Source of the DNA: Mycobacterium sp.
GTDB taxonomy: Bacteria; Actinomycetota; Actinomycetes; Mycobacteriales; Mycobacteriaceae
Direction of reading: 5' to 3'
NCBI RefSeq assembly: GCF_019247635.1
Contig: NZ_JAFBAR010000048.1
Span: 1-38,439 of the forward strand
Length of the DNA stretch: 38,439 nucleotides
A program made the translations under genes and the position numbers. The stretch's first letter is position 1; every line of letters begins with the position of its first letter. A model generated the notes under the pieces. The model was not told the origin of the DNA. It made no database searches and worked only from the letters and a program-made list of their open reading frames with translations. Shown here piece after piece: positions 23,963 through 32,204 of the stretch.

Positions 23963-26900
23963 GTGGCCAGCGGCACTGTTTCGGCCGATACGGACGCCGT
24001 AAACACCTTGTGCGCGTACTGCGGCGTCGGCTGCGGCATGGTGCTGCAGATCACAACGGACCCACAGTCGGGCCTGCCCCACATCGCCAAGACGGTCGGG
24101 CGCAAAACCCACCCGGCCAACTTCGGGCGGTTGTGCACCAAGGGAGCGACCACCGCGGACATGCTCGCAGCGCCCGGCCGGATGGACAGCGCCTATCTGC
24201 GGGCCGAGCGTGACGAACCGCCCCAGGCCGTCGAAATCGACACCGCGATCACGGCGTCCGCCAGGCGGTTACGGGCAATCATCAACGACCATGGCCCCGA
24301 CGCCGTCGCCCTCTACGTGTCAGGGCAGATGTCCTTGGAGGCCCAGTACCTGGCGAACAAGCTGGCCAAAGGGTTCATCGGCACCAACCAGATCGAGTCG
24401 AATTCACGGCTGTGCATGGCCAGCGCCGGCTCGGGTTACAAGCTGTCCCTGGGCGCCGACGGACCACCCGGTTCGTATCAGGACTTCGACCACGCCGACG
24501 TGTTCTTCGTGATCGGCGCCAACATGGCTGACTGCCACCCAATTCTGTTCCTGCGGATGATGGACCGCGTCAAGGCCGGTGCCAAGCTGATCGTCGTCGA
24601 CCCGCGCCGCACCGCGACCGCCGACAAGGCCGACCTCTTCCTGCAGATCGCTCCCGGCTCCGACCTCGCACTGCTCAACGGGCTGCTGCGGCTCCTTGTC
24701 GAAAACGGCCACACCGACCAGGAATTCATCTCCCAATTCACCGAGGGCTGGGAGGTGATGCCCAGTTTCCTGGAGCAGTTCCCCGTCGGTACGGTCAGCG
24801 AAATCACCGGCATACCCGAGCAGGACATCCGCACCGCTGCCCGCTGGATCGGCGAAGCCACCAACTGGATGAGCTGCTGGACAATGGGACTCAACCAGAG
24901 CACCCACGGCACCTGGAACACCAACGCGATCTGCAACCTGCATCTGGCCACGGGCGCGATCTGCAAGCCCGGCAGCGGCCCGTTCTCCCTGACCGGCCAG
25001 CCCAACGCGATGGGCGGGCGTGAAATGGGTTACATGGGACCGGGTTTGCCCGGTCAAAGATCCGCGCTGTCGGCCACCGACCGGCAGTTCGTGGAGGACC
25101 AGTGGGGCATTCCACGCGGGTCGGTGCGCGCCGAGGCCGGCGCCGGCACCATCGACATGTTCTCCCGCATGGCCGACGGCGAGATCAAAGCGTGCTGGAT
25201 CATCTGCACCAATCCCGTTGCGTCGGTGGCTAATCGGAAGACGGTATTGGCCGGCTTGGAACGCGCCGAGCTGGTGATCACGCAGGACGCGTTCCGCGAG
25301 ACCGAGACCAACGAGTACGCCGACGTGATGCTACCTGCCGCCCTGTGGACCGAGGCCGACGGCGTGATGGTCAATTCGGAGCGCAACGTCACCCTGTTCC
25401 AGCAAGCCGTCGAGCCGCCGGGCCAGGCGCTGCCCGACTGGCAGATCATCGCCCGGATCGCTTGTGAGATGGGCTTTTCGGATGCGTTCAGTTATGACAG
25501 CGCTGAGGACGTCTTCGAGGAGATCAAGCGGTTCTGGAACCCCGCAACGGGTTACGACTTGCGCGGGATCAGCTATGACCGACTGCGCCAGACGCCGCTG
25601 CAGTGGCCATGCCCGCCCGAGGGCGGCACCGACCGCAACCCGATCCGGTACCGCAACGACGGCATCAGCCAGACCCAGCTCGTCCGCGACGACGGCAGCG
25701 TGCCCCGCTTGGCTTTCCCGACCCCGAGCGGGCGCGCGATGTTCTTCGCCCGCCCGCACCTGGCGCCCGACGAGATGCCCGACGACGACTACCCGCTGCT
25801 GCTCAACACCGGCCGCCTGCCCCACCAATGGCACACCATGACCAAGACCGGCAAGGTGGCCAAGCTCAACAAGCTCAACCCGGGCCCGTTCGTCGAGATC
25901 CACCCCGACGACGCGGCCCGGCAGCAGATCGCCGACGGCGACCGCGTCGAAGTCGCCTCCCGCCGCGGCCGGGCCGTGCTGCCCGCCGTCATCACCGACC
26001 GCGTGCGGCCGGGCAACTGCTTTGCGCCGTTCCACTGGAACGACTCCTTTGGCGAATACCTGTCGATCAATGCCGTCACCAACGACGCGCTAGATCCGAT
26101 CTCACATCAACCCGAATTCAAGGCGTGCGCGGTGACCCTGACGAAGATAGTTGTTACCGAGGCGGATTCGCGACCCGCCGAGCCGGTACGGCACGCCAGC
26201 CCGGACCGGGTCGACGCGCTGGCCGAAATCCTCGGCGTGGGACAGCAACCCGTCCCGGAGTTCGACAACCTGGGCCGCTCCTACCTTGCGGGACTGATGA
26301 CTGCCCTGCGTTCGGAGCCCGCGCGGACCAGCGTTCCGACGCTGCCCGATACCGCGCCATTCGACCCGAGCACGCGACTGTGGCTGGACGGCCTTCTCGC
26401 GGGCCTCTTCGCGGGCGCCGCCGTGCCGGAGCCAGCGCCGGCCGCCCGGTCCGTGGAGGCCAACGAAAGCGCCCATTCCCCAGTCGTTGTGCTCTGGGCG
26501 TCGCAGACCGGCAACGCCGAAGAACTGGCGGCCTCGGTCAGCGCGCAACTCGGCGAGGCGCAGGTGCCGGTCAAGTTGGTCGCCATGGACGATTTCGATG
26601 TCGCTGGCCTGCCGACCGCCCGCGAGGTGCTCCTCATCACCAGCACCACCGGCGACGGCGAGCCACCGGACAACGGCACCTGTTTCTGGCGAGCGCTATC
26701 AGCCGAGGGCGCGCCCCGTCTGGCCGGCACGCGCTACGCCGTACTCGCCCTCGGGGACTCCAACTATGACGACTTCTGCGGCCACGGACGCAAACTCGAC
26801 GTGCGCCTGGCCGAACTGGGCGCCTCGCGCATCCTCGACCGTGTCGATTGCGAGCCCGACTACGAGGACGCCGCGGCGCGTTGGCTGAGCGGGGTCCTGC

Positions 26901-28087
26901 AGGCGCTGACCGAAGCGCCGGCGGCACCCGTCGCCACGGTGCCCGCCGCCGGGCCAGCGAAGACGACTCAGTACACCAAGAAGCGGCCACTGGCCAGCAG
27001 CCTGGTGCGCAATTGCACGCTCAGCCGGGCACGGTCGGCAAAAGATGTGCGGCAGTTGGTGTTTCACGTCCCGGAGGGCACGCTCAGCTACGAGGCCGGT
27101 GACGCGCTGGGGGTCTGGCCGCGCAACAGTGATCAGCTCGTCACCGAATGGCTGACGGTGACCGGCCTGGACGGCGAGACGGTAGTCGATGTGCCCGGGC
27201 ACGGCTCGATGTCGCTACGTGACGCTTTGACCGACCGGTTCGAGATCGCGCACATCAGCCCGGACCTGCTGCGGTTCGTGCAGCAACGCTCCCGTTGTTC
27301 GGAACTGGCCACCCTGATGCGGCCGGAAAGCAAAGCCGCACTGACGGATTGGACATGGGGCCGGCAGTCGGTCGACCTGCTCGCCCACACACCGGTCACC
27401 GCCGCGGCCGCCGAGTGGCTGACCGTACTCAAACCTCTTCAGCCTCGGCTGTATTCGATCTCGTCAAGCCCCAAAGAGACCCCGGCCGAGGTGCACCTGA
27501 CGGTGTCGCCGGTGCGCTACAACTTCCAGGGCATCCCACGGCGGGGCGTCTGTTCGACCTACCTCGCGGACCGCTCGCCCGGCGATCAAATCGCCGTCTA
27601 CGTGCGACCGTCGAGCAATTTTCGGCCGCCGAGCGACCCGGACACCCCGATGATCATGATCGGTCCGGGCACCGGGATCGCGCCCTTCCGCGGTTTCCTG
27701 CAGGAACGACGGGCGTTGGGACACACGGGACCCAACTGGCTGTTCTTCGGTGAACAGCGCGCCGCCACGGACTACTACTACCGCGACGAGATCGAGAAGA
27801 TGCACGCCGACGGGCTGCTCACCGAGTTGGACCTCGCGTTCTCCCGGGATCAGCGCGAAAAGGTCTACGTGCAGCACCTGATGCGCAAGCGCGGGGCCCA
27901 GCTGTGGCAATGGCTGCAGGACGGGGCGCGGCTGTACGTTTGCGGCAACGCCGACCCGATGGCCAAGGACGTCGACCGCGCCATCCGCGAAATCGTCGCC
28001 GAGCACGGGAGCCTCGACACGGACGCGGCGGAAGCCTACGTCCGGGCGCTCAGCGCCGACAAGCGCTACCACCGCGACGTCTACTAG
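23963..28087 (+). CDS. nasN: Single-polypeptide diflavin nitrate reductase (molybdopterin + flavodoxin + FAD/NADPH)
   Basis: A 1374-residue fusion. Residues 1-740 are an assimilatory Nas-type molybdopterin oxidoreductase with a [4Fe-4S] site at C17, C20, C24 and C58 (LCAYCGVGC...RLCTKG) and a dinucleotide-binding C-terminal part. After a linker, residues 838-980 are a flavodoxin/FMN domain ([13 protein letters not shown]). Residues 1010-1374 are the CysJ/cytochrome-P450-reductase-type FAD/NADPH module ([39 protein letters not shown]). Electrons can therefore flow NADPH-FAD-FMN-FeS-Mo in one chain, reducing nitrate to nitrite for assimilation. A diflavin monomeric nitrate reductase of this design, NasN, has been characterised in M. 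smegmatis. GTG at 23963 is preferred, with GAGAGGAG at 23944-23951; the frame is open to a TTG at 23906. Confidence 0.92.
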   Translation: MASGTVSADTDAVNTLCAYCGVGCGMVLQITTDPQSGLPHIAKTVGRKTHPANFGRLCTKGATTADMLAAPGRMDSAYLRAERDEPPQAVEIDTAITASARRLRAIINDHGPDAVALYVSGQMSLEAQYLANKLAKGFIGTNQIESNSRLCMASAGSGYKLSLGADGPPGSYQDFDHADVFFVIGANMADCHPILFLRMMDRVKAGAKLIVVDPRRTATADKADLFLQIAPGSDLALLNGLLRLLVENGHTDQEFISQFTEGWEVMPSFLEQFPVGTVSEITGIPEQDIRTAARWIGEATNWMSCWTMGLNQSTHGTWNTNAICNLHLATGAICKPGSGPFSLTGQPNAMGGREMGYMGPGLPGQRSALSATDRQFVEDQWGIPRGSVRAEAGAGTIDMFSRMADGEIKACWIICTNPVASVANRKTVLAGLERAELVITQDAFRETETNEYADVMLPAALWTEADGVMVNSERNVTLFQQAVEPPGQALPDWQIIARIACEMGFSDAFSYDSAEDVFEEIKRFWNPATGYDLRGISYDRLRQTPLQWPCPPEGGTDRNPIRYRNDGISQTQLVRDDGSVPRLAFPTPSGRAMFFARPHLAPDEMPDDDYPLLLNTGRLPHQWHTMTKTGKVAKLNKLNPGPFVEIHPDDAARQQIADGDRVEVASRRGRAVLPAVITDRVRPGNCFAPFHWNDSFGEYLSINAVTNDALDPISHQPEFKACAVTLTKIVVTEADSRPAEPVRHASPDRVDALAEILGVGQQPVPEFDNLGRSYLAGLMTALRSEPARTSVPTLPDTAPFDPSTRLWLDGLLAGLFAGAAVPEPAPAARSVEANESAHSPVVVLWASQTGNAEELAASVSAQLGEAQVPVKLVAMDDFDVAGLPTAREVLLITSTTGDGEPPDNGTCFWRALSAEGAPRLAGTRYAVLALGDSNYDDFCGHGRKLDVRLAELGASRILDRVDCEPDYEDAAARWLSGVLQALTEAPAAPVATVPAAGPAKTTQYTKKRPLASSLVRNCTLSRARSAKDVRQLVFHVPEGTLSYEAGDALGVWPRNSDQLVTEWLTVTGLDGETVVDVPGHGSMSLRDALTDRFEIAHISPDLLRFVQQRSRCSELATLMRPESKAALTDWTWGRQSVDLLAHTPVTAAAAEWLTVLKPLQPRLYSISSSPKETPAEVHLTVSPVRYNFQGIPRRGVCSTYLADRSPGDQIAVYVRPSSNFRPPSDPDTPMIMIGPGTGIAPFRGFLQERRALGHTGPNWLFFGEQRAATDYYYRDEIEKMHADGLLTELDLAFSRDQREKVYVQHLMRKRGAQLWQWLQDGARLYVCGNADPMAKDVDRAIREIVAEHGSLDTDAAEAYVRALSADKRYHRDVY

Positions 28088-28110
28088 GCACGGCACGCGC
28101 AGGGCGCGAA

Positions 28111-28158
28111 CGTAACGCCACTGCGCTTTTCCAGCGGCTTTCTCGCAGTGGCGTTACG
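28111..28158. terminator. Long hairpin just after nasN
   Basis: CGTAACGCCACTGCG (28111-28125) and its exact complement CGCAGTGGCGTTACG (28144-28158) flank an 18-base loop, 23 bp past the nasN stop. There is no U-run, as is common in mycobacteria. It may end transcription or be a dispersed palindromic repeat. Confidence 0.6.
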
Positions 28159-28209
28159 CCCGAGGCCCCGGCTTGCCGCCGTTCCACGACACGCGCTCCG
28201 GCACTTAAT

Positions 28210-28242
28210 ACGGCGGAAACATCCCACACCCGTCACGGAAAC
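28210..28242 (+). promoter_or_regulatory. Second copy of the nasN upstream motif
   Basis: ACGGCGGAAACA at 28210-28221 is identical to 23868-23879 upstream of nasN. A second GGAAACATC follows, with the two GAAAC cores 22 bases apart (28216 and 28238). The next bases (ACATCGCTGTCGCAGCATC) also resemble the nasN leader (ACATCCTTGTTGCACGATT). The copy lies upstream of the nasN-like remnant. Confidence 0.6.
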
Positions 28243-28281
28243 ATCGCTGTCGCAGCATCCAGGCATGGAGGTTGTGTGCTC

Positions 28282-28590
28282 GTGAACCCCGTGTGCCCCC
28301 TGAATTGCCGACTACGGCGTGACACCGTCAGCGACGACGCAACCGGCGACCGGGTGTCGTCGGCCGACCAGGTCGAGTGGGCTGGGCTGCTGGTCAACCT
28401 TGATCTGGCCTTCTCGAGCCGGCAGCGCGACAAGGTCTACGTGCAGCACCTCAACCGCAAACGGGCCGCCCAGCTGCGGTGGTTGCCACAGCACAGCGCG
28501 GCACCGTGCGTGTGCGGGCTCGAGACCGACGATGGCCATGTCGATAGACGTTCCGATCGGGACGCTGCCAATTCCATGTCCAGCCGCTGA
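28282..28590 (+). pseudogene. Short nasN-like remnant (C-terminal NADPH-domain fragment)
   Basis: A 102-codon ORF from GTG at 28282, with GGAGG ten bases upstream. From codon 34 it reads GLLVNLDLAFSSRQRDKVYV, then QHLNRKRAAQLRWL, matching nasN residues from [35 protein letters not shown]. The DNA similarity covers about 28384-28560 against 27813-27990 (offset about 571), including a run of 18 identical bases. It then degrades (CVCGLETDDGHVDR against [15 protein letters not shown]) and stops early. The first 33 codons do not resemble nasN. Together with the copied upstream motif, the simplest reading is a tandem nasN duplication that lost most of its body. It cannot make an active reductase. 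Confidence 0.72.
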
Positions 28591-28774
28591 CCGATCACCG
28601 CGACTTGTCCTGCCTGCGACTCGTTCTGAGCCGAGATCCTCGTTCGTCCTTCGTCTTCTTCGGGTAGTGGAGCGGTCGTCGAGTCGGTCAGGGGAGCACG
28701 CCCAAGGACCCCGTTCCGAGCCGAGGCAAATGTAAAACTCACCCGGATTTTTATCATCCGGAGGGCGGATCTGG
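28591..28774. other. Intergenic region before the cysteine leader
   Basis: No convincing gene. It contains one short hairpin, CCGGAT (28743-28748) and ATCCGG (28756-28761) around a U-rich loop, which might end read-through from the nasN-like remnant. Confidence 0.5.
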
Positions 28775-28807
28775 CCGAGCAAGCTCGGTCGGATCATGCC
28801 CTATAGT
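28775..28807 (+). promoter_or_regulatory. Promoter of the polycysteine leader, with operator-like palindrome
   Basis: TATAGT (28802-28807) is a strong TANNNT -10, exactly six bases before the leader ATG, so transcription should start on the ATG. A palindrome CCGAGC-AA-GCTCGG occupies 28775-28788, overlapping where a -35 or repressor site would be. The second leader has the same -10 and spacing but no such palindrome. Confidence 0.7.
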
Positions 28808-28813
28808 GGGGGC

Positions 28814-28885
28814 ATGCACCACGCTCTGCACCTGCGCTTTGCCCGCTCGCGCTGGCTTGCCGTGGACTGTTGTTGCTGTTGTTGA
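28814..28885 (+). CDS. Leaderless polycysteine leader peptide 1 (23 aa)
   Basis: A 23-codon ORF starting MHHALHLRFARSRW and ending VD followed by five consecutive Cys codons and TGA. It has no ribosome-binding site, but a -10 (TATAGT) lies six bases before the ATG, the mark of a leaderless mycobacterial message. Leaderless short ORFs ending in cysteine runs are a known class of mycobacterial cysteine-responsive attenuators: when Cys-tRNA is scarce the ribosome stalls in the Cys run and the downstream genes are freed. The position fits, with cysK1 and cysE following on the same strand. The peptide itself probably has no function. Confidence 0.85.
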   Translation: MHHALHLRFARSRWLAVDCCCCC

Positions 28886-29017
28886 TGCCCTGACTAGGCG
28901 AATCCGAGCCCTTCTGACGTTCTAATCGTCGCGCTTTTTTCGCTAGCCGGCCGCCCGACCGCCCGCGGGCACCAAAGCGCCTCCCGGCCTATTTCTCGCA
29001 GGAAAGTCCAACGACCC
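28886..29017 (+). promoter_or_regulatory. Attenuator/leader region between polyCys ORF 1 and the cys operon
   Basis: Within 132 bases are a U-run CTTTTTT (28934-28940) and the Shine-Dalgarno AGGAAAG (29000-29006) of the gene at 29018. These two can pair over seven bases with two G-U pairs, hiding the ribosome-binding site. A palindrome GCCCGCGGGC lies between them. The mechanism is inferred by analogy with leader 2, where the pairing is perfect. Confidence 0.45.
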
Positions 29018-29653
29018 ATGACCGTGTTGTCCATGCCCGACCTAATCCGACTGAACCCCAACCTGCACGCCTACTCGTTGGACTTCCTGCGCCACTCCTA
29101 TCCATTGCGCACCACCGCCCAACTGAGTGGTCAGCTCGGCGGCTATTCGGTGCGGACAGTGGCGGACAAAGACATTACCGTTAAGCTGCAAAAGTCCGCC
29201 AATGGCATTGACTGGCAAGATGTTTCGGGCTCTCAGCTCACCGCGCCGACGAACCCGCACTGGTCGCTATCCGGGCCACCGTCGACGCCGAACTCGTCGG
29301 ACCCTTCCAGGTGCGAATCCCCTTGCGGCTCAACACCACCGATAGCTCACAGTTGCTCCGACGCCGACGCCGACGCCGACGGCTTCGGCATCGACGGCGT
29401 GGTCCAGCCGGGAACGGACTACTACCTGCGCCGACCGCCGCACACATCGGCGACGACGCCGACCGCCACCGCTGCGGACGGCCTCGCCGGACGGGTGCTG
29501 ACCGGGGTGGCGATCGACGAGCGATCGCAACAACTGACGCCCGTCGCACTGGCCATCCCCACGGACATGGCAATAGAGTTCGATATCAGCTGGGAGGCTG
29601 ACAAGACCGAGCTTTTTGGACAAGCCGAGACCGCTGGAGACGAATTCAGATGA
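29018..29653 (+). pseudogene. Hypothetical gene before cysK1, apparently frameshifted
   Basis: An open frame of 211 codons, ATG at 29018, ends with ATGA overlapping the cysK1 start (29650-29653). No family is recognised. The middle is suspicious. From about 29243 to 29355 the frame reads TNPHWSLSGPPSTPNSSD with A/T-rich third positions. The adjacent frame reads DEPALVAIRATVDAELVGPF and VRIPLRLNTTDSSQ, with strongly G/C-rich third positions. The original frame becomes protein-like again after a (GACGCC)n run at about 29361-29378 (GIDGVVQPGTDYYLRR; VAIDERSQQLTPVALAIPTD). Two compensating indels, real or sequencing errors, would explain this. As written the product has a scrambled centre, but the overlap still allows coupling to cysK1. 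Confidence 0.6.
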
Positions 29654-30582
29654 GCATCGCCGAGGACATCACCCAACTAATCGGGGGCACGCCCTTGGTC
29701 CGGCTGCACCGAGTCACGGACGGGGCCGCGGCCGACGTCGTGGCCAAGCTGGAATCTTTCAACCCGGCGAACAGCGTCAAGGACCGGATTGGGGTGGCCC
29801 TGATCGACGCCGCCGAGGAGGCGGGGCTGATCAAGCCGGACACCATCATCCTCGAGCCGACGAGTGGCAACACCGGGATCGCGCTGGCGCTGGTATGCGC
29901 CGCGCGTGGTTATCGACTCGTCCTCACCATGCCGGAGACGATGAGCGTCGAGCGACGAAAGGTGTTGCGCGCCTACGGCGCTGAACTGATCCTTACCCCC
30001 GGGCCCGACGGCATGCCCGGTGCCATCGCCAAGGCAGAGGAACTCGCCAAGACCGACCAGCGGTACTTCGTGCCCCAGCAGTTCGAGAACCCCGCGAACC
30101 CGGCGATCCACCGCAAAACCACCGCCGAGGAGGTGTGGCGCGACACCGATGGGAAGGTCGACATCTTCGTGTCCGGGGTGGGCACGGGGGGCACCATCAC
30201 CGGAGTGGCCGATGTGATCAAGGAACGCAAGCCCTCCGTGCAGTTCGTCGCGGTCGAGCCAGCCGCCTCGCCGGTGCTGTCCGGCGGCCAGAAGGGGCCC
30301 CATCCGATCCAGGGCATCGGCGCCGGGTTCGTCCCGCCTGTGTACGACGAGGATCTGGTGGACGAGGTCATCACCGTGGGTAACGAGGACTCGATCGCCC
30401 TGGCCCGGCGGCTGGCCCGCGAGGAGGGCCTGTTGGTCGGCATCTCCTCCGGCGCGGCCCTAGTGGCAGCGCTACAGGTGGCTCGGCGTCCGGAGAATGC
30501 CGGAAAGCTGATCGTCGTGGTCTTCCCCGACTTCGGTGAGCGATATCTGAGCACCGTTTTGTTCTCCGACCTGGCGGACTAG
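29650..30582 (+). CDS. cysK1: Cysteine synthase A (O-acetylserine sulfhydrylase), Rv2334-like
   Basis: A 310-residue PLP enzyme making cysteine from O-acetylserine and sulfide. K44 in [11 protein letters not shown] forms the PLP aldimine, TSGNTG (about 75-80) binds substrate, and GVGTGGT binds the PLP phosphate. The start is ATG at 29650, overlapping the upstream stop. It ends two bases before cysE. CysK and CysE form the cysteine synthase complex through the CysE C-terminal tail; here CysE ends in an acidic/hydrophobic DFSI, with the terminal isoleucine needed for that binding. The operon lies downstream of a polycysteine leader and should be induced when cysteine is short. Confidence 0.96.
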   Translation: MSIAEDITQLIGGTPLVRLHRVTDGAAADVVAKLESFNPANSVKDRIGVALIDAAEEAGLIKPDTIILEPTSGNTGIALALVCAARGYRLVLTMPETMSVERRKVLRAYGAELILTPGPDGMPGAIAKAEELAKTDQRYFVPQQFENPANPAIHRKTTAEEVWRDTDGKVDIFVSGVGTGGTITGVADVIKERKPSVQFVAVEPAASPVLSGGQKGPHPIQGIGAGFVPPVYDEDLVDEVITVGNEDSIALARRLAREEGLLVGISSGAALVAALQVARRPENAGKLIVVVFPDFGERYLSTVLFSDLAD

Positions 30583-30584
30583 CC

Positions 30585-31265
30585 ATGCTGTCGGCGATTC
30601 GGCGAGACATCCGGGCAGCCAAGGAGCGCGATCCCGCCGCCCCGACCACGTTGGAGGTCATCTTCAGCTACCCCGGGGTGCACGCGGTCTGGGGCCACCG
30701 GATCAGCCATTGGCTGTGGCGCCGTCAGGCCAGGGTGCCTGCGCGGGCACTCGCAGAACTGACCCGCATCCTCACCGGCGTGGACATACACCCCGGCGCC
30801 ACCCTGGGCGCCGGCCTGTTCATCGACCACGCGACCGGTGTGGTTATCGGGGAGACCGCGGAGGTCGGCGACGACGTCACCATCTTCCACGGCGTCACGC
30901 TCGGCGGCACCGGCGCGGAATCCGGCAAACGCCACCCTACGATCGGCGACCGCGTCACCATCGGTGCCGGCGCCAAGGTGCTCGGCGCGATCAAAGTTGG
31001 CGACGACAGCCGAATCGGCGCCAACGCCGTCGTCGTCAAAGAGGTGCCGTCGAGCGCAGTGGTAGTCGGAGTGCCCGGACAGACGATCGGCCGCAGCCGG
31101 CCCGGCCCGGGCTCGGATGACCTGCCCGACCTCGTGGGAACCAGCCTGCAGTCCCTGCTCACCAGGGTGGCCAGGCTGGAAGCCAAGGACGACAGCCCCC
31201 AGACGGACCGCGTCATCCGGCCCCCGGAGGCCGGGGTGTGGCACGGCGAGGACTTCTCGATCTGA
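30585..31265 (+). CDS. cysE: Serine O-acetyltransferase (Rv2335-like)
   Basis: A 226-residue CysE. The N-terminal helical part ([40 protein letters not shown]) precedes a left-handed beta-helix of hexapeptide repeats ([44 protein letters not shown]). These contain the conserved DH and H catalytic positions (about D85, H86 and H106). It acetylates serine with acetyl-CoA, the first step of cysteine synthesis. The C-terminus ends in isoleucine, as required to dock into CysK. The start is ATG at 30585, two bases after cysK1. Confidence 0.95.
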   Translation: MLSAIRRDIRAAKERDPAAPTTLEVIFSYPGVHAVWGHRISHWLWRRQARVPARALAELTRILTGVDIHPGATLGAGLFIDHATGVVIGETAEVGDDVTIFHGVTLGGTGAESGKRHPTIGDRVTIGAGAKVLGAIKVGDDSRIGANAVVVKEVPSSAVVVGVPGQTIGRSRPGPGSDDLPDLVGTSLQSLLTRVARLEAKDDSPQTDRVIRPPEAGVWHGEDFSI

Positions 31266-31276
31266 ATGGCGCCGGC

Positions 31277-31696
31277 GTGAGTTCCGTCGTGGTCGCCGCG
31301 AGCGCGCTCGTCGCGGCGCTGGCGGTCGCGACGGCGATTGGTGTGGTGGTCACCCGGCGCTCTGGGGTATTGCGTGAAACCGCATCGGAGACCCGCGCGG
31401 ACACCTCGGATCTCGGGTTGTCGGCCAGCGGGCCCACCGTGGTGCACTTCAGCGCCGTCTGGTGCGGTCCGTGCGAGGCGGTGCGCCGTGTTGTCGACCA
31501 AGTGTGCGCCGAGTTGCCCGAGGTGGCTCACCTCGAAATCGACATGGGCGAAAATCCCGTGGCCGCCAAGCGATTGTCGGTGTTGTCACTGCCCACGACG
31601 TTCATCTTCGACGCCGACGGGCAGCAGCGATACCGCACCGCGGGCGTCCCGAAGGCTGCGGACCTGCGTGCGGCGCTGCAACCGCTGGTGGCTTGA
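31277..31696 (+). CDS. Membrane-anchored thioredoxin-like protein
   Basis: A 139-residue protein from GTG at 31277. An N-terminal membrane helix (residues 3-25, VVVAASALVAALAVATAIGVVV) is followed by RR, then a linker and a thioredoxin domain. The domain has the redox site WCGPC (C63, C66) and the cis-proline in LSLPTTFIFD. The basic RR after the helix and the lack of a cleavage site leave the location of the domain open; the hydrophobic N-terminus without preceding basic residues favours N-out, domain in the cytoplasm. It follows cysE by 11 bp on the same strand and probably belongs to the cys operon. A GTG at 31238 would extend it into cysE. No ribosome-binding site is obvious. Confidence 0.85.
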   Translation: MSSVVVAASALVAALAVATAIGVVVTRRSGVLRETASETRADTSDLGLSASGPTVVHFSAVWCGPCEAVRRVVDQVCAELPEVAHLEIDMGENPVAAKRLSVLSLPTTFIFDADGQQRYRTAGVPKAADLRAALQPLVA

Positions 31697-31841
31697 CGCA
31701 CTGGTGGGCCAGTTGTACCCGTTCGTCGTCGGGCTACGCCGCAGCCCCACCGCCTAGCCGGGCGAAAGTTGTTTGTGCGCAAGGGTTTAAAAGCCAATGA
31801 GCTAAACGAACAGAATCCGGCTCCTCCCGCTTCCGATGCCA

Positions 31842-31847
31842 TATAGT
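31842..31847 (+). promoter_or_regulatory. -10 hexamer of polycysteine leader 2
   Basis: TATAGT, identical to the -10 of leader 1 and again exactly six bases from the leader ATG. Confidence 0.72.
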
Positions 31848-31853
31848 GTGACC

Positions 31854-31916
31854 ATGCAACAGGCTCTGCAGCCGTCGTCGCGTGCCGCGCGGCGTCCCGG
31901 CGTCGACTGTTGTTGA
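31854..31916 (+). CDS. Leaderless polycysteine leader peptide 2 (20 aa)
   Basis: A 20-codon ORF, MQQALQPSSRAARRPGVDCC then TGA, leaderless by the same TATAGT-6-ATG arrangement. It aligns with leader 1 (M, two residues, AL at 4-5, arginine-rich middle, VD then Cys run) but keeps only two Cys codons. The bases after the next gene's ribosome site are also shared with leader 1 (CCCATGACCGTGT), so the two modules are probably duplicates. Two Cys codons may give a weaker response than five. Confidence 0.75.
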   Translation: MQQALQPSSRAARRPGVDCC

Positions 31917-31917
31917 T

Positions 31918-32000
31918 TTCCTGAAGCTCTCGCAATTCTCGCGCTGCTCCCGTCCGCGTCGGCACTTTCAGTTCGTCCGGTGGGACTCGGATTTCAGGAA
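31918..32000 (+). promoter_or_regulatory. Inverted repeat that can hide the next Shine-Dalgarno
   Basis: TTCCTGAA (31918-31925), one base after the leader stop, is the exact complement of TTCAGGAA (31993-32000), whose AGGAA is the ribosome-binding site of the ORF at 32013. A ribosome stalled on the Cys codons (31908-31913) would cover the first arm and free the second. A ribosome that finishes and leaves would let the arms pair. This is the expected layout of a Cys-sensing translational attenuator. Confidence 0.65.
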
Positions 32001-32012
32001 GATCAAACACCC

Positions 32013-32204
32013 ATGACCGTGTCGCCGATACCCAAACACGCGCTGGCTCAGGTGCCGACACGTCGGCGGCATCACCTGTCGCGACATGGTTCCCGCAAGT
32101 CGACGCTCACGCGCCGCCGCATATCCATCCCGAGGCTGGCCGAGGGCTCCCGATACACCCACACGATTTACCAAGGAGGACAACATGTTCGAAACACTCG
32201 ATAG
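32013..32204 (+). CDS. Small basic ORF after leader 2, possibly a gene remnant
   Basis: A 63-codon ORF starting MTV like the gene after leader 1 (identical CCCATGACCGTGT context). It is very basic (TRRRHH, RKSTLTRRR) and without recognisable domain. The Shine-Dalgarno AGGAA at 31996-32000 is 12 bases upstream. It overlaps the ANTAR gene start by 20 bp (32185-32204), so its translation could affect that of the ANTAR gene. It may be the broken front of a homologue of the gene at 29018, or just a coupling ORF. Confidence 0.5.
   Translation: MTVSPIPKHALAQVPTRRRHHLSRHGSRKSTLTRRRISIPRLAEGSRYTHTIYQGGQHVRNTR

Noticed and set aside
23531..24112. N-terminal extension of the lppP reading frame
   Set aside because: It would cross the nasN start and the repeats. 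The lipoprotein signal peptide begins cleanly at 23530.
29361..29378. (GACGCC)n run as a possible Asp-Ala repeat protein domain
   Set aside because: Only about three units; better explained as the place where the frame is restored in a damaged gene.
31731..31747. GGGCT/AGCCC hairpin after the thioredoxin gene as a terminator
   Set aside because: Only five base pairs and no U-run; too weak to claim.
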